Assembly (NCBI GenBank): GCA_937898445.1
Contig: CALEJY010000136.1
Span: forward strand, 1 to 17,063
Reading direction: 5' to 3'
From: an uncultured Candidatus Melainabacteria bacterium
GTDB lineage: Bacteria > Cyanobacteriota > Vampirovibrionia > Gastranaerophilales > Gastranaerophilaceae
DNA length: 17,063 nucleotides
Positions 1 to 6,068 of this stretch are shown here, one piece after another (positions within the stretch are counted from its first letter, which is position 1; every line of letters starts with the position of its first letter). The translations under genes were made by a program, and so were the position numbers. The notes under the pieces were generated by a model, which was given only the letters and a program-made list of their open reading frames with translations, was not told where the DNA came from and made no database searches.

Positions 1-357
1 TATATAATAAACACGCAATGTTTTTCATACGAAAATCTTCAAGAATTTGTTAGTTTTTTATTTAAAAAATTTAATTTAGAATTTAATATAAAAACTGATA
101 GAAGTTTATATTTAAAACATGTTTCTAATGATATTATGTATAAAATTTTATCTGATAATAATGAATGTGATTCTATGAAATATAAATATGGTGATAGTCA
201 TCATAAAACTCCGTTAAACAAGGAAACTCCTGAAAAGGACAATCTTGTGCTAAACCCTCAAGAAATTGAGGAAAAAGCTAAACGACTAGAAGTGATGCCT
301 AACGAGAAAGACGAGGCTATAAAATCTTCCACGAAAGCGGGGCACTGTTCAAAGTAA
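1..357 (+). CDS. LAGLIDADG homing endonuclease, C-terminal part (intron-encoded, cut by window edge)
   Basis: Reading frame 1 is open from the first base to TAA at 355-357, so the gene begins to the left of the window. The first ~65 visible residues have the look of the second half of a LAGLIDADG_2 endonuclease: an N-T-Q-x-F start, a K-F-N-L-E stretch, a basic/aromatic beta-strand (D-R-S-L-Y-L) and the terminal M-K-Y-K-Y that usually closes these proteins. The family cuts an intron-less allele so that the intron is copied in. The next ~50 codons lie inside the group I ribozyme core and encode a charged tail with no family resemblance. An internal ATG at 136 is not the real start. The family call is by recognition of the C-terminal pattern only; the catalytic LAGLIDADG helices are off-window. 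Confidence 0.72.
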   Translation, partial: YIINTQCFSYENLQEFVSFLFKKFNLEFNIKTDRSLYLKHVSNDIMYKILSDNNECDSMKYKYGDSHHKTPLNKETPEKDNLVLNPQEIEEKAKRLEVMPNEKDEAIKSSTKAGHCSK

Positions 358-458
358 AATTCGTGAGAATATGAAATGAATTAAAGATATAGTCTGAACT
401 ATACATATAAATAAAAGTATAGAATTGGAAGATAAAGAGCTTCCAAGATAACAAATTG
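1..458 (+). ncRNA. Group I self-splicing intron, 3' portion (core 199-458)
   Basis: All four classical boxes occur in order. P4 is ACAAG 218-222 with CTTGT 244-248. P5 is TCCT 228-231 with AGGA 236-239 on a GAAA loop. The Q-like box AATCTTGTGC is at 241-250. P6 is CCTCAA 256-261 with TTGAGG 266-271, again on a GAAA loop. P7 is GACTA 284-288 with TAGTC 390-394 inside the S-box AAGATATAGTC (384-394). A candidate P3 is CATCA 199-203 with TGATG 293-297. Two hairpins follow: CTATAC 399-404/GTATAG 417-422 and TTGGAAG 425-431/CTTCCAA 440-446. The likely terminal guanosine is G458, because the coding frame of the ATPase exon resumes at 459. The 5' splice site and P1/P2 are outside the window. Splicing itself is inferred. 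Confidence 0.87.
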
Positions 459-878
459 TATCAATATATACAAGCATTTGAATCAATGGATCGAGTAGAC
501 GAGAAAGGGTTCTCAAAGTTTACTGATATGGCGAAACATGCCTATGAAGTTTTAAAGAAAGGAAAGAGTCTAAGGGATGATCTTTATGTATGTATTTTAA
601 CGCATAGTGAAAATATAGGGGATAATATTAATCCTTATTATAAGATTAAGACATTAGGCAAACTCCTAGATTCAGTAATTACTTTAGAGGGATTGTTTAC
701 GTATGTATTATTTACAAAAATTATAAAAGATCCAACTACTGATAAAATTATGTATAAGTTTATAACCAATTCGGATGGAACTTGTACTGCTAAAACCCCA
801 ATTGGTTTATTTGAAGACAATCTAATTGATAATGATCTTGATTTTGTTATTAAAAAGATAAAAGAATATAATGAGTAA
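459..878 (+). CDS. Sak4-like phage recombination ATPase (RecA-fold), 3' exon
   Basis: This is the downstream exon of a gene interrupted by the group I intron. The 139 residues match the C-terminal half of Sak4-like RecA-fold ATPases of phages: Y-Q-Y-I directly at the exon start (the residues that usually follow the Walker B aspartates), E-K-G-F-S-K-F-T, the strand L-Y-V-C-I-L-T-H-S-E, the K-T-L-G-K-L-L-D segment, an L-F-T-Y-V-L-F strand and the D-G-T-C-T-A-K-T-P-I-G-L-F-E ending. Walker A and the two Asp of Walker B must lie in the upstream exon, beyond the window. Sak4 proteins assist single-strand annealing and recombination and often neighbour an SSB, as here. A TTG at 456 is not a true start; the frame is entered by splicing. 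The last eight bases overlap the next gene. Confidence 0.75.
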   Translation, partial: YQYIQAFESMDRVDEKGFSKFTDMAKHAYEVLKKGKSLRDDLYVCILTHSENIGDNINPYYKIKTLGKLLDSVITLEGLFTYVLFTKIIKDPTTDKIMYKFITNSDGTCTAKTPIGLFEDNLIDNDLDFVIKKIKEYNE

Positions 879-1449
879 TTACATGTTTGAAGAATTTACA
901 ATCGCTTTAAAGTATCAAGTTAAAGTAGATACTGATACAGGTGAAATGACTACTAAATGTATTAGTAGAAAGATTGATAAAAGTAATTTTGAGGTTTCTG
1001 AAAATAAGAAAACTATAATAAAAAATGATACTTCAGAACCAATGTTATATTTAGATTCAAATAAATTTACTTTAAATCAATCTGCAATAAATCTTACTGG
1101 ATTTAATCCAGAAAATAAAATAACTATTGAATATGGTAATATTGATGGTAATATAATTCCATTAATTAAAATTGATGAAAAATCTGGTAATAGACTAACT
1201 AAATCACATACTGTATCTTACAGAGGAAATAAAAATAAAACATTATCAGAATATGGTTCTGAGTTTAAATTAGAAAAACATCCAGAATTAGATAATATAT
1301 TTATTCTTAAATCTGATAAAGAACCTATTAAAGAAACAGGTAATGAAGATGTTAATCTTAATGATTTAGAAGAACTTATTGAACCAGATTCTTTAAATTC
1401 AGTAGTAAACGATACAACAGAAGTTAATAATAATTTATTTCAATTTTAA
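871..1449 (+). CDS. Conserved-looking phage protein between recombinase ATPase and SSB
   Basis: I do not recognise a family. The 192-residue product starts at ATG 871, overlapping the end of the ATPase gene by eight bases, which supports translational coupling. The first ~150 residues are mixed, strand-rich and polar (for example N-K-I-T-I-E-Y-G-N-I-D-G), compatible with a beta-rich fold such as an OB-fold, but this is not shown. The last ~40 residues are very acidic and Asn-rich (N-E-D-V-N-L-N-D-L-E-E-L) and end in L-F-Q-F. An acidic tail ending in bulky hydrophobics is the arrangement by which SSB-type proteins recruit partners. Position between a Sak4-like ATPase and the SSB suggests a role in recombination or replication; this is inference only. 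Confidence 0.8.
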   Translation: MSNYMFEEFTIALKYQVKVDTDTGEMTTKCISRKIDKSNFEVSENKKTIIKNDTSEPMLYLDSNKFTLNQSAINLTGFNPENKITIEYGNIDGNIIPLIKIDEKSGNRLTKSHTVSYRGNKNKTLSEYGSEFKLEKHPELDNIFILKSDKEPIKETGNEDVNLNDLEELIEPDSLNSVVNDTTEVNNNLFQF

Positions 1450-1461
1450 AAATTTATAATT

Positions 1462-2181
1462 ATGTTCAATTTTAGTCTTAATGAAGTAAAACAATCAAAT
1501 CAAAATTCTTATCTCAAGCCTTATACTATTTATAAAGATGTTTGTTTGGATAATGCTGAAATTGTAGAAGGAACTTCTAAAGAAGGTAAAACTTGGAAAG
1601 CAATTCAAATAACTTTTAAATGTGATGAAGGAACATATAGTCATCGTATTTTTTGGGTTGATGAAAATGGTTTTACTAGAGGTGAAATGCAAACTTCTAA
1701 TGGTGGTAAACGAGAACTTCCCAGTACTTGGGAAAGAACCCGTGATGAAATGGCTGCTATTGGTTTTGCATTCTTTCCTGATACTTTTGCTAAACTTCAG
1801 GAAGCATCTACTAAAGCAAAGACATTTGATGATATCGCTAAAGTTTATTTGAAGCTTCTTAAAGAAGCAATTGGCAAAGTAAAAACAGAAATGAAACTTG
1901 TTGGGCGTACTTCTAATGGTACTATTTATGCAAGTCTTCCTAATTGTACTGGTATTGCTTGTGCAGATAATGAAAAGAAAGCAGCATCTAATAATGTAAA
2001 TGTTGGTGATTGGTATACTTGGATGGTTAGTCCGTTTGGTAAAAACTTAACATTTACAGCCTATGAACAAGGTAAAGCAAATGAATATCATAACGCTAAA
2101 CCTACTAAGATGCCTGATGAAACTCCTATAACTAAAGATTCTGACAATATTAATCTTGACGAATTCGATCTTGATCTTTAA
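1462..2181 (+). CDS. Single-stranded DNA-binding protein (phage SSB-like)
   Basis: A 239-residue protein placed between the recombinase gene and the primase. It would coat ssDNA during phage replication. Visible features: an N-terminal N-F-S-L-N-E-V start; a strand-rich central part with T-W-K-A-I-Q-I-T-F-K and H-R-I-F-W-V-D that fits an OB-fold; a helical insert around residues 95-150; another strand region ending in W-Y-T-W-M-V-S-P-F-G (about 185-195); and a C-terminal tail (about 215-239) that is acidic and ends D-E-F-D-L-D-L, like the partner-recruiting tip of bacterial SSBs. Codons are less AT-biased than in the neighbours, as expected of an abundant protein. ATG 1462 follows an A/T-only leader with no Shine-Dalgarno. 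Function is inferred from tail, context and resemblance to crAss-like phage SSBs. Confidence 0.68.
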   Translation: MFNFSLNEVKQSNQNSYLKPYTIYKDVCLDNAEIVEGTSKEGKTWKAIQITFKCDEGTYSHRIFWVDENGFTRGEMQTSNGGKRELPSTWERTRDEMAAIGFAFFPDTFAKLQEASTKAKTFDDIAKVYLKLLKEAIGKVKTEMKLVGRTSNGTIYASLPNCTGIACADNEKKAASNNVNVGDWYTWMVSPFGKNLTFTAYEQGKANEYHNAKPTKMPDETPITKDSDNINLDEFDLDL

Positions 2182-2229
2182 ATAAATTTTTAGTTTTATA
2201 GGAAATTCTTAAATTTATAATTAAAAACA

Positions 2230-3252
2230 ATGGACTTTTCTATAAAACCAAAAATTACTAAATCATTAATTTTATCTGAATTTTCTGAGGAACAAATAAT
2301 GTCATATTATCTAAATATTCCAATTAAGAAAGGATTATTTAGAAGTCCACTAAGAAAAGATATTAATCCGACTTGTAGTTTATATCGTAATAAATCTGGG
2401 ACTTTAATATTTAAAGATTTTGCAACTGGTCAGTATTTAAATTGTTTTGAAGTTGTACAAGCTAAATATAACTGTAATTATTTTGAAGCTTTAAACATTA
2501 TTGCAAATGATTTTAATATAGTACATAATAAAATTCTTCATAAAAATTCAGATAAAATTATTGATAATTCTATAAAAATAAAAAATAATGAAATAGCTAA
2601 AATACAAGTAGAAATACAAAACTTTACACCTTATGAATTAAAATGGTGGAAGAAATATGGAATAACTTTAGATTTACTTAAAAAGTATAAAGTATTCTCT
2701 TGTAAGCATGTATTTTTAAATGGAAATATAATTGCTGAATCAAGTCAAAATTGTCCAATATTTGGATATTATGGTGGTAATATCAAAAAGAATAAAGAAA
2801 AGATTGAATTATGGAGATGCTATTTTCCAAAAAGGAAATCTTATAGATTTATTACTAATTGGCCAAGTAAAAAGATTCAAGGTTTCGATCAAATAATTGG
2901 TAAAGGTAAATTATTAATAATTACTAAGAGTATGAAAGATTTATTGTGTTTTAGATCAATAGGATTAGAAGCTATTGCCCCTAATAGTGAAACGCAATTT
3001 CTAACTGATTCTATACTTAATAATTTAAAACAAAACTATAAACATATTATAGTTTTATTTGATAATGATCAAACAGGTATTTCTTTTATGAATAAAATTA
3101 AAAAGAAACATCCAGAATTATTATATACTTGGATTCCTTTTAAATATAAAGCTAAAGATATTTCTGATTTCTATAAAAAGTATGGTAGAGATTTCACTAT
3201 TAAAACAATTAAAGACTATATTATATGGCTAAAAAAAGTTAGAAAGATTTAA
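2230..3252 (+). CDS. Phage DNA primase (DnaG-type, TOPRIM)
   Basis: A 340-residue primase that would make RNA primers for phage replication. Residues ~35-98 hold the remnant of the N-terminal zinc-binding domain: G-L-F-R-S-P-L-R-K-D-I-N-P-T-C-S, then L-I-F-K-D-F-A-T-G and Y-F-E-A-L-N-I-I-A-N-D-F. This is the typical phage primase order, but most CHC2 zinc ligands are missing. A TOPRIM domain follows at ~227-315, with strand K-L-L-I-I-T-K-S-M-K-D-L, A-I-A-P-N-S-E and the metal-binding L-F-D-N-D-Q-T-G (Asp278 and Asp280). The position normally held by the TOPRIM glutamate appears as Lys233. No helicase domain is present. The start ATG follows the same A/T leader as the SSB gene. The end overlaps the next gene by 28 bases if that gene starts at 3225. 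Confidence 0.85.
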   Translation: MDFSIKPKITKSLILSEFSEEQIMSYYLNIPIKKGLFRSPLRKDINPTCSLYRNKSGTLIFKDFATGQYLNCFEVVQAKYNCNYFEALNIIANDFNIVHNKILHKNSDKIIDNSIKIKNNEIAKIQVEIQNFTPYELKWWKKYGITLDLLKKYKVFSCKHVFLNGNIIAESSQNCPIFGYYGGNIKKNKEKIELWRCYFPKRKSYRFITNWPSKKIQGFDQIIGKGKLLIITKSMKDLLCFRSIGLEAIAPNSETQFLTDSILNNLKQNYKHIIVLFDNDQTGISFMNKIKKKHPELLYTWIPFKYKAKDISDFYKKYGRDFTIKTIKDYIIWLKKVRKI

Positions 3253-3791
3253 ATACATCTTGTAAATGTACTTATAAGGACGGTACAACTCAAGAGTTTA
3301 CATCTATAGAAGAAGCTAGTTCAATTACTGGAATATCTATTCCCAGTATTAAGATTAGATGTAATAAACCTGGAACTTTAGGTAAAGATAAAACTGCTTT
3401 TGAATGGTTAGATAAAAAGACAGAACTTTACTATAGAGCAAAAAAGAGTCGTAATAAAGGGTCGGCTTTAGAAAATGATGTAGTGAACAAACTTAAAGAA
3501 CTAGGTTATGATGGAGTATGTCGATCTGCTGGAGAAAGTAAGCACTTAGATAATGCTAAAGTTGATATTGCTGATATTAATCATGAGCTTGAGGTAGCAA
3601 TTCAATGCAAGCATTATGCTAATACCCCAAATTATTTCAAAATTAAAGACGAATGCACTGATAATAGAGATTTTGTTTTAATATGGAAGAAAAGTGCTGA
3701 AGCGGGTACTATTAGTAAAGGAACTGTTGCTATTATGGATGTAAACTTCTTTTATAAATTATTAGATACATATCATAAATGTAAAAAATGA
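3225..3791 (+). CDS. PD-(D/E)XK nuclease, Holliday-junction-resolvase-like, read through an in-frame TAG
   Basis: The frame runs from ATG 3225 to TGA 3791 (189 codons) with one internal TAG at 3240-3242, codon 6. Reading TAG as an amino acid gives M-A-K-K-S-x-K-D-L, then a ~45-residue domain (Y-K-D-G-T-T-Q-E-F-T-S-I-E-E-A-S...T-G-I-S...F-E-W-L) like the small NUMOD/HTH DNA-binding modules, then a nuclease domain. The latter has G-S-A-L-E-N-D-V (Glu83), R-S-A-G-E-S-K, K-V-D-I (Asp) and A-I-Q-C-K (QxK), the E...D...QxK layout of Hjc-type resolvases. Between the TAG and GTG 3483 there is no ATG, GTG or TTG; starting at GTG 3483 would delete Glu83. The ATG overlaps the primase end and the stop overlaps the next start (ATGA). 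It probably resolves or trims branched DNA in recombination. Confidence 0.7.
3240..3242 (+). other. In-frame TAG codon, possibly read as sense (Gln)
   Basis: TAG is the sixth codon after ATG 3225, in frame with the 180-codon nuclease frame downstream. Some crAss-like phages are known to use TAG for glutamine. In this window I count about 16 genes ending in TAA, 10 in TGA and one in TAG (8229-8231). The alternatives are a sequencing or assembly error, a genuine nonsense mutation, or a non-canonical start downstream. Confidence 0.6.
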
Positions 3792-4309
3792 AATTAGACA
3801 TCTCAATGGACCTTGATGGTTGTTTGTGTAACTTCTACGGTCCATATTTAGAACGTTTTGGTACGCCTAAGAAAGATACAGACATTACTTATAATGTTGC
3901 TAATATTCTTAAATATGATAAAGAATTTTGGTTATCGTTACCTGTAATAAATGAACTTAATTGGTGTCCTAAACAATATACAACTGCGAGAATAATTAAA
4001 AAGAATTGGATTAAGGAATATTTGAAGATTAATGGATTTCCTAAAGCTCCAATTTATCAAATATTTGGTTATAGTTTAAGTAAGGCTAGTAAAATACGAA
4101 TGGGAGGCTGTGATCTACATATAGATGACAGTCTTTCTGTGTTTATAGACCTAAATAAAAAAGGTATCCCGTGTCTACTATTAGATTCCCCAAATAATCA
4201 AGATTGGGGACCAATAGGCCGTATCTATTCATTAGATATAGATGAAATAGAGGATACTTATAATCTATTTATTAATACATTATTTTCAAATTTTATTAAT
4301 TTATTATGA
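3788..4309 (+). CDS. HAD-superfamily 5'-nucleotidase-like phosphatase
   Basis: A 173-residue HAD hydrolase resembling 5'(3')-deoxyribonucleotidases, which dephosphorylate (deoxy)nucleoside monophosphates. Motif I is M-D-L-D-G-C-L (nucleophile Asp8, acid/base Asp10). A candidate motif II Thr lies in Y-T-T-A-R (65-66). The motif III Lys is probably Lys99. Motif IV is C-D-L-H-I-D-D-S with Asp113/Asp114 for Mg2+. The residues N-W-C-P after position 58 resemble the cap/core junction of this family. It starts in an ATGA overlap with the nuclease gene and ends in an ATGA overlap with the next gene. With dUTPase and NrdD downstream, a role in nucleotide-pool control is plausible, though substrate choice cannot be read from sequence. 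Confidence 0.77.
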   Translation: MKLDISMDLDGCLCNFYGPYLERFGTPKKDTDITYNVANILKYDKEFWLSLPVINELNWCPKQYTTARIIKKNWIKEYLKINGFPKAPIYQIFGYSLSKASKIRMGGCDLHIDDSLSVFIDLNKKGIPCLLLDSPNNQDWGPIGRIYSLDIDEIEDTYNLFINTLFSNFINLL

Positions 4310-4590
4310 ATAACGTAAAGAAATTAGTAATAAATGAACTTACTAAAGATACAATTACCATAGATTTAATTGATGAAAGATTTCCAGGAATTATTATTGC
4401 TTTGAAAGATAATAATCCAGTAGGATTTATTAGCTTTTATGAAGATTATGGTTGGGTATTACATAATAATGTAGGAGATAATATTCTTGATAATGCGGAT
4501 GAAACTATATATTCACTTAGTAAAGCTATTCAAAATATAATAAAACAAAATTTAGCTAATAATTTTAAAGTAATAGAGTTTGAAGATTAA
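4306..4590 (+). CDS. Small protein of unknown function in the replication operon
   Basis: I do not recognise this 94-residue protein. It is likely real: it starts with ATG in a four-base ATGA overlap with the nucleotidase gene and overlaps the following nuclease gene by 11 bases. The sequence alternates strands (I-T-I-D-L-I-D, G-I-I-I-A-L-K) with a Y-E-D-Y-G-W-V-L-H turn and a C-terminal helix (Y-S-L-S-K-A-I-Q-N-I-I-K-Q), suggesting a compact alpha/beta fold. There is no signal peptide, membrane segment or cysteine cluster. Nothing in the sequence fixes a function. Confidence 0.7.
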   Translation: MNNVKKLVINELTKDTITIDLIDERFPGIIIALKDNNPVGFISFYEDYGWVLHNNVGDNILDNADETIYSLSKAIQNIIKQNLANNFKVIEFED

Positions 4591-5596
4591 ACCATTATTA
4601 GATACTCTGAGGTTAGAAAAAATTTCAGATGAAACCTATTTCTCAAAAAAGTATTCTAATTATATTTCTAATTCAAGATTAGGACTTATTAATCCTAAAC
4701 AAGGAGGAAGTCCTGAGAAATTCTTTGCTGGATTTAAACCAATTTATAGCGGCTCATTAGATTTAGGTAGTGCAGTTCATCAGATGAGTCTTCAAAGTAA
4801 ATTCTTTGAAATTTGTAAAACAGTTGATAAACCAACTGCTAAGGTAGGGGTTATTGCAGATAAAATATATAATATCTTTAAAGGTAAAGTTCCTAATAAA
4901 GAAGATATATGCAAAATTGCTGCAGAAATTGATTATTATCACGGACTTCTTTCTGAAAAACAAATTGAAACTGTATTTACAAAATGTAAGCCTTATTGGG
5001 CTGATAGAAAGTTATTTGAAGACTCTTATACTGGAAATAAGGAGTTAATCTACTTAGATCCAAGAACTCGGGAGATAGCTTGTAATTGTATTGTAGCACT
5101 AAAAAAGAATCAATATATACAAAATTTATTATACCCAAAAGGTCTTATAGAAAATCCAATTTCTGAAAACGAACAGGCAATTCTATTGGATGTTGAAATA
5201 GATGGTAAATTTATATTAAAGATTAAAGCAAAACTTGATAATTATACTATAGATAAAGAAACAAATACTATAGTAGTTAATGATATTAAAACATTAGGAA
5301 GAATTGTATCAGATTTCTCAATTAACGTAGATAAATATCGTTATAATAGGGAGCTTAGTTTATATTCTTGGTTATTAAGTTTATGTGCAAATAAATTCTA
5401 TGATATGAAAGATCCTATTATTAAAGGAAATTATTTAGTAGTATCTACAATACCTCAATATTATACTAAGATAGTTCCTATGACTAAATCTATGTATAAT
5501 GAAGGATGGAAAGAATTTGTGTATCTTCTTAAATTAGTTGCTAAATCTGTAGAAACTGATTATAAAGATTTTGGAATATGGATTTCAAAGAAATGA
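4580..5596 (+). CDS. PD-(D/E)XK nuclease (RecB/Cas4-like), phage replication module
   Basis: A 338-residue protein with the RecB-type nuclease signature. The early helix has G-S-A-V-H (His67), after an N-terminal I-S-N-S-R-L and G-S-P-E-K-F-F region typical of the crAss-like phage enzyme. The core is I-K-A-K-L-D (Asp220) followed by V-V-N-D-I-K-T-L-G (Asp235-x-Lys237). The C-terminal helix has Y-N-R-E-L-S-L-Y-S-W-L-L, matching the QxxxY-type motif region. It would process DNA ends during recombination or packaging. The only available start is TTG 4580, overlapping the previous stop by 11 bases; no in-frame ATG occurs before the conserved N-terminal region, so TTG is accepted. It overlaps the next gene by 19 bases. 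Confidence 0.78.
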   Translation: MKIKPLLDTLRLEKISDETYFSKKYSNYISNSRLGLINPKQGGSPEKFFAGFKPIYSGSLDLGSAVHQMSLQSKFFEICKTVDKPTAKVGVIADKIYNIFKGKVPNKEDICKIAAEIDYYHGLLSEKQIETVFTKCKPYWADRKLFEDSYTGNKELIYLDPRTREIACNCIVALKKNQYIQNLLYPKGLIENPISENEQAILLDVEIDGKFILKIKAKLDNYTIDKETNTIVVNDIKTLGRIVSDFSINVDKYRYNRELSLYSWLLSLCANKFYDMKDPIIKGNYLVVSTIPQYYTKIVPMTKSMYNEGWKEFVYLLKLVAKSVETDYKDFGIWISKK

Positions 5597-5898
5597 AAGA
5601 GAATTATAAAATATATTCTCTAGGTTATTTAAATACTGATATTAATAATAAGTTTGCTCTAATTTCATTAATTGATTACTTAGTAATGCGATTAAAAGAA
5701 AAGAAACCAGATGTAACTTATTATCAAGTAATATATAAGATAGCTGGAGCTTCATATCCAGAAGACTTTATAAAAGCATTAGCTATAGTATGTGAAGATT
5801 TTGCATACGGATGTAAAGAATTTCCAACATTTGGAATTGCTCCTAAAGAAGTGCCTAAGAAAATAAAAGAAATGTTAGATACTTATATACCTTTTTAA
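5578..5898 (+). CDS. Conserved-looking phage protein, last gene of the first operon
   Basis: I recognise no family name for this 106-residue protein, though its end pattern (G-C-K-E-F-P-T-F-G, then I-K-E-M-L-D-T-Y-I-P-F) looks conserved in related phages. It is predicted mainly helical, with L-I-D-Y-L-V-M-R-L-K-E-K and Y-P-E-D-F-I-K-A-L-A-I-V. The chosen start ATG 5578 lies inside the nuclease gene; ATG 5593 is possible and would reduce the overlap. It is followed by a non-coding region and a new promoter, so it closes the operon. No terminator hairpin is evident after the TAA. Confidence 0.75.
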   Translation: MDFKEMKENYKIYSLGYLNTDINNKFALISLIDYLVMRLKEKKPDVTYYQVIYKIAGASYPEDFIKALAIVCEDFAYGCKEFPTFGIAPKEVPKKIKEMLDTYIPF

Positions 5899-5946
5899 AA
5901 ATTAACTTATTCCCTATTCAAAATATTTAATATAATTAAAGGTATA

Positions 5947-6017
5947 CAAATGTGCTAGATAAAGTTTAGAAAAATGCAATTTTTAGTTTGTTATCTTAGC
6001 TAGAATTTATACATTTG
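5947..6017 (+). repeat. Inverted repeat overlapping a promoter (candidate operator or cruciform)
   Basis: The arms CAAATGT (5947-5953) and ACATTTG (6011-6017) are complementary. So are GCTA-GATAA (5954-5962) and TTATC-T-TAGC (5991-6000), with one bulged T. The centre contains a small AAAAAT/ATTTTT hairpin (5970s-5980s). The right arm contains both the -33 and -7 elements of the promoter, so a dimeric regulator or an extruded hairpin here would directly affect its use. It could also be part of an origin; nothing else supports that. Confidence 0.55.
5987..6017 (+). promoter_or_regulatory. Bacteroides-type sigma promoter for the 6069 gene
   Basis: TTTG at 5987-5990, a 19-base spacer, then TACATTTG at 6010-6017. 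This matches the known Bacteroides primary-sigma consensus TTTG-N19-21-TAnnTTTG exactly. Transcription should start near 6021-6025, leaving a ~45-base A/T-rich leader before the gene. It is the only good promoter between 5898 and 6069. Confidence 0.75.
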
Positions 6018-6068
6018 CATTGTTAGATAATTCTAATATGAATTAATGTTATTATAAATTTTTAAATT

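Noticed and set aside
456..458. TTG 456 as a start codon of the ATPase fragment
   Set aside because: The reading frame is the 3' exon of a split gene. TTG 456-458 lies at the intron end, with G458 as the likely terminal guanosine.
638..820. Minus-strand frames within coding genes (638-820, 1495-1692, 4763-4963, 6300-6581, 6981-7229, 8286-8501)
   Set aside because: All lie opposite well-supported plus-strand genes, show only shadow composition and no recognisable domain.
1622..1852. Alternative plus-strand frames inside SSB and nuclease genes (1622-1852, 4854-5048)
   Set aside because: They are out-of-frame shadows of genes with clear domains; their products are low-complexity.
3483..3791. 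Nuclease gene starting at GTG 3483 (102 aa)
   Set aside because: It would start inside the nuclease fold, four codons after the conserved Glu83, and leave 230 bases of clearly protein-like sequence untranslated. The ATG 3225 read-through model fits better.
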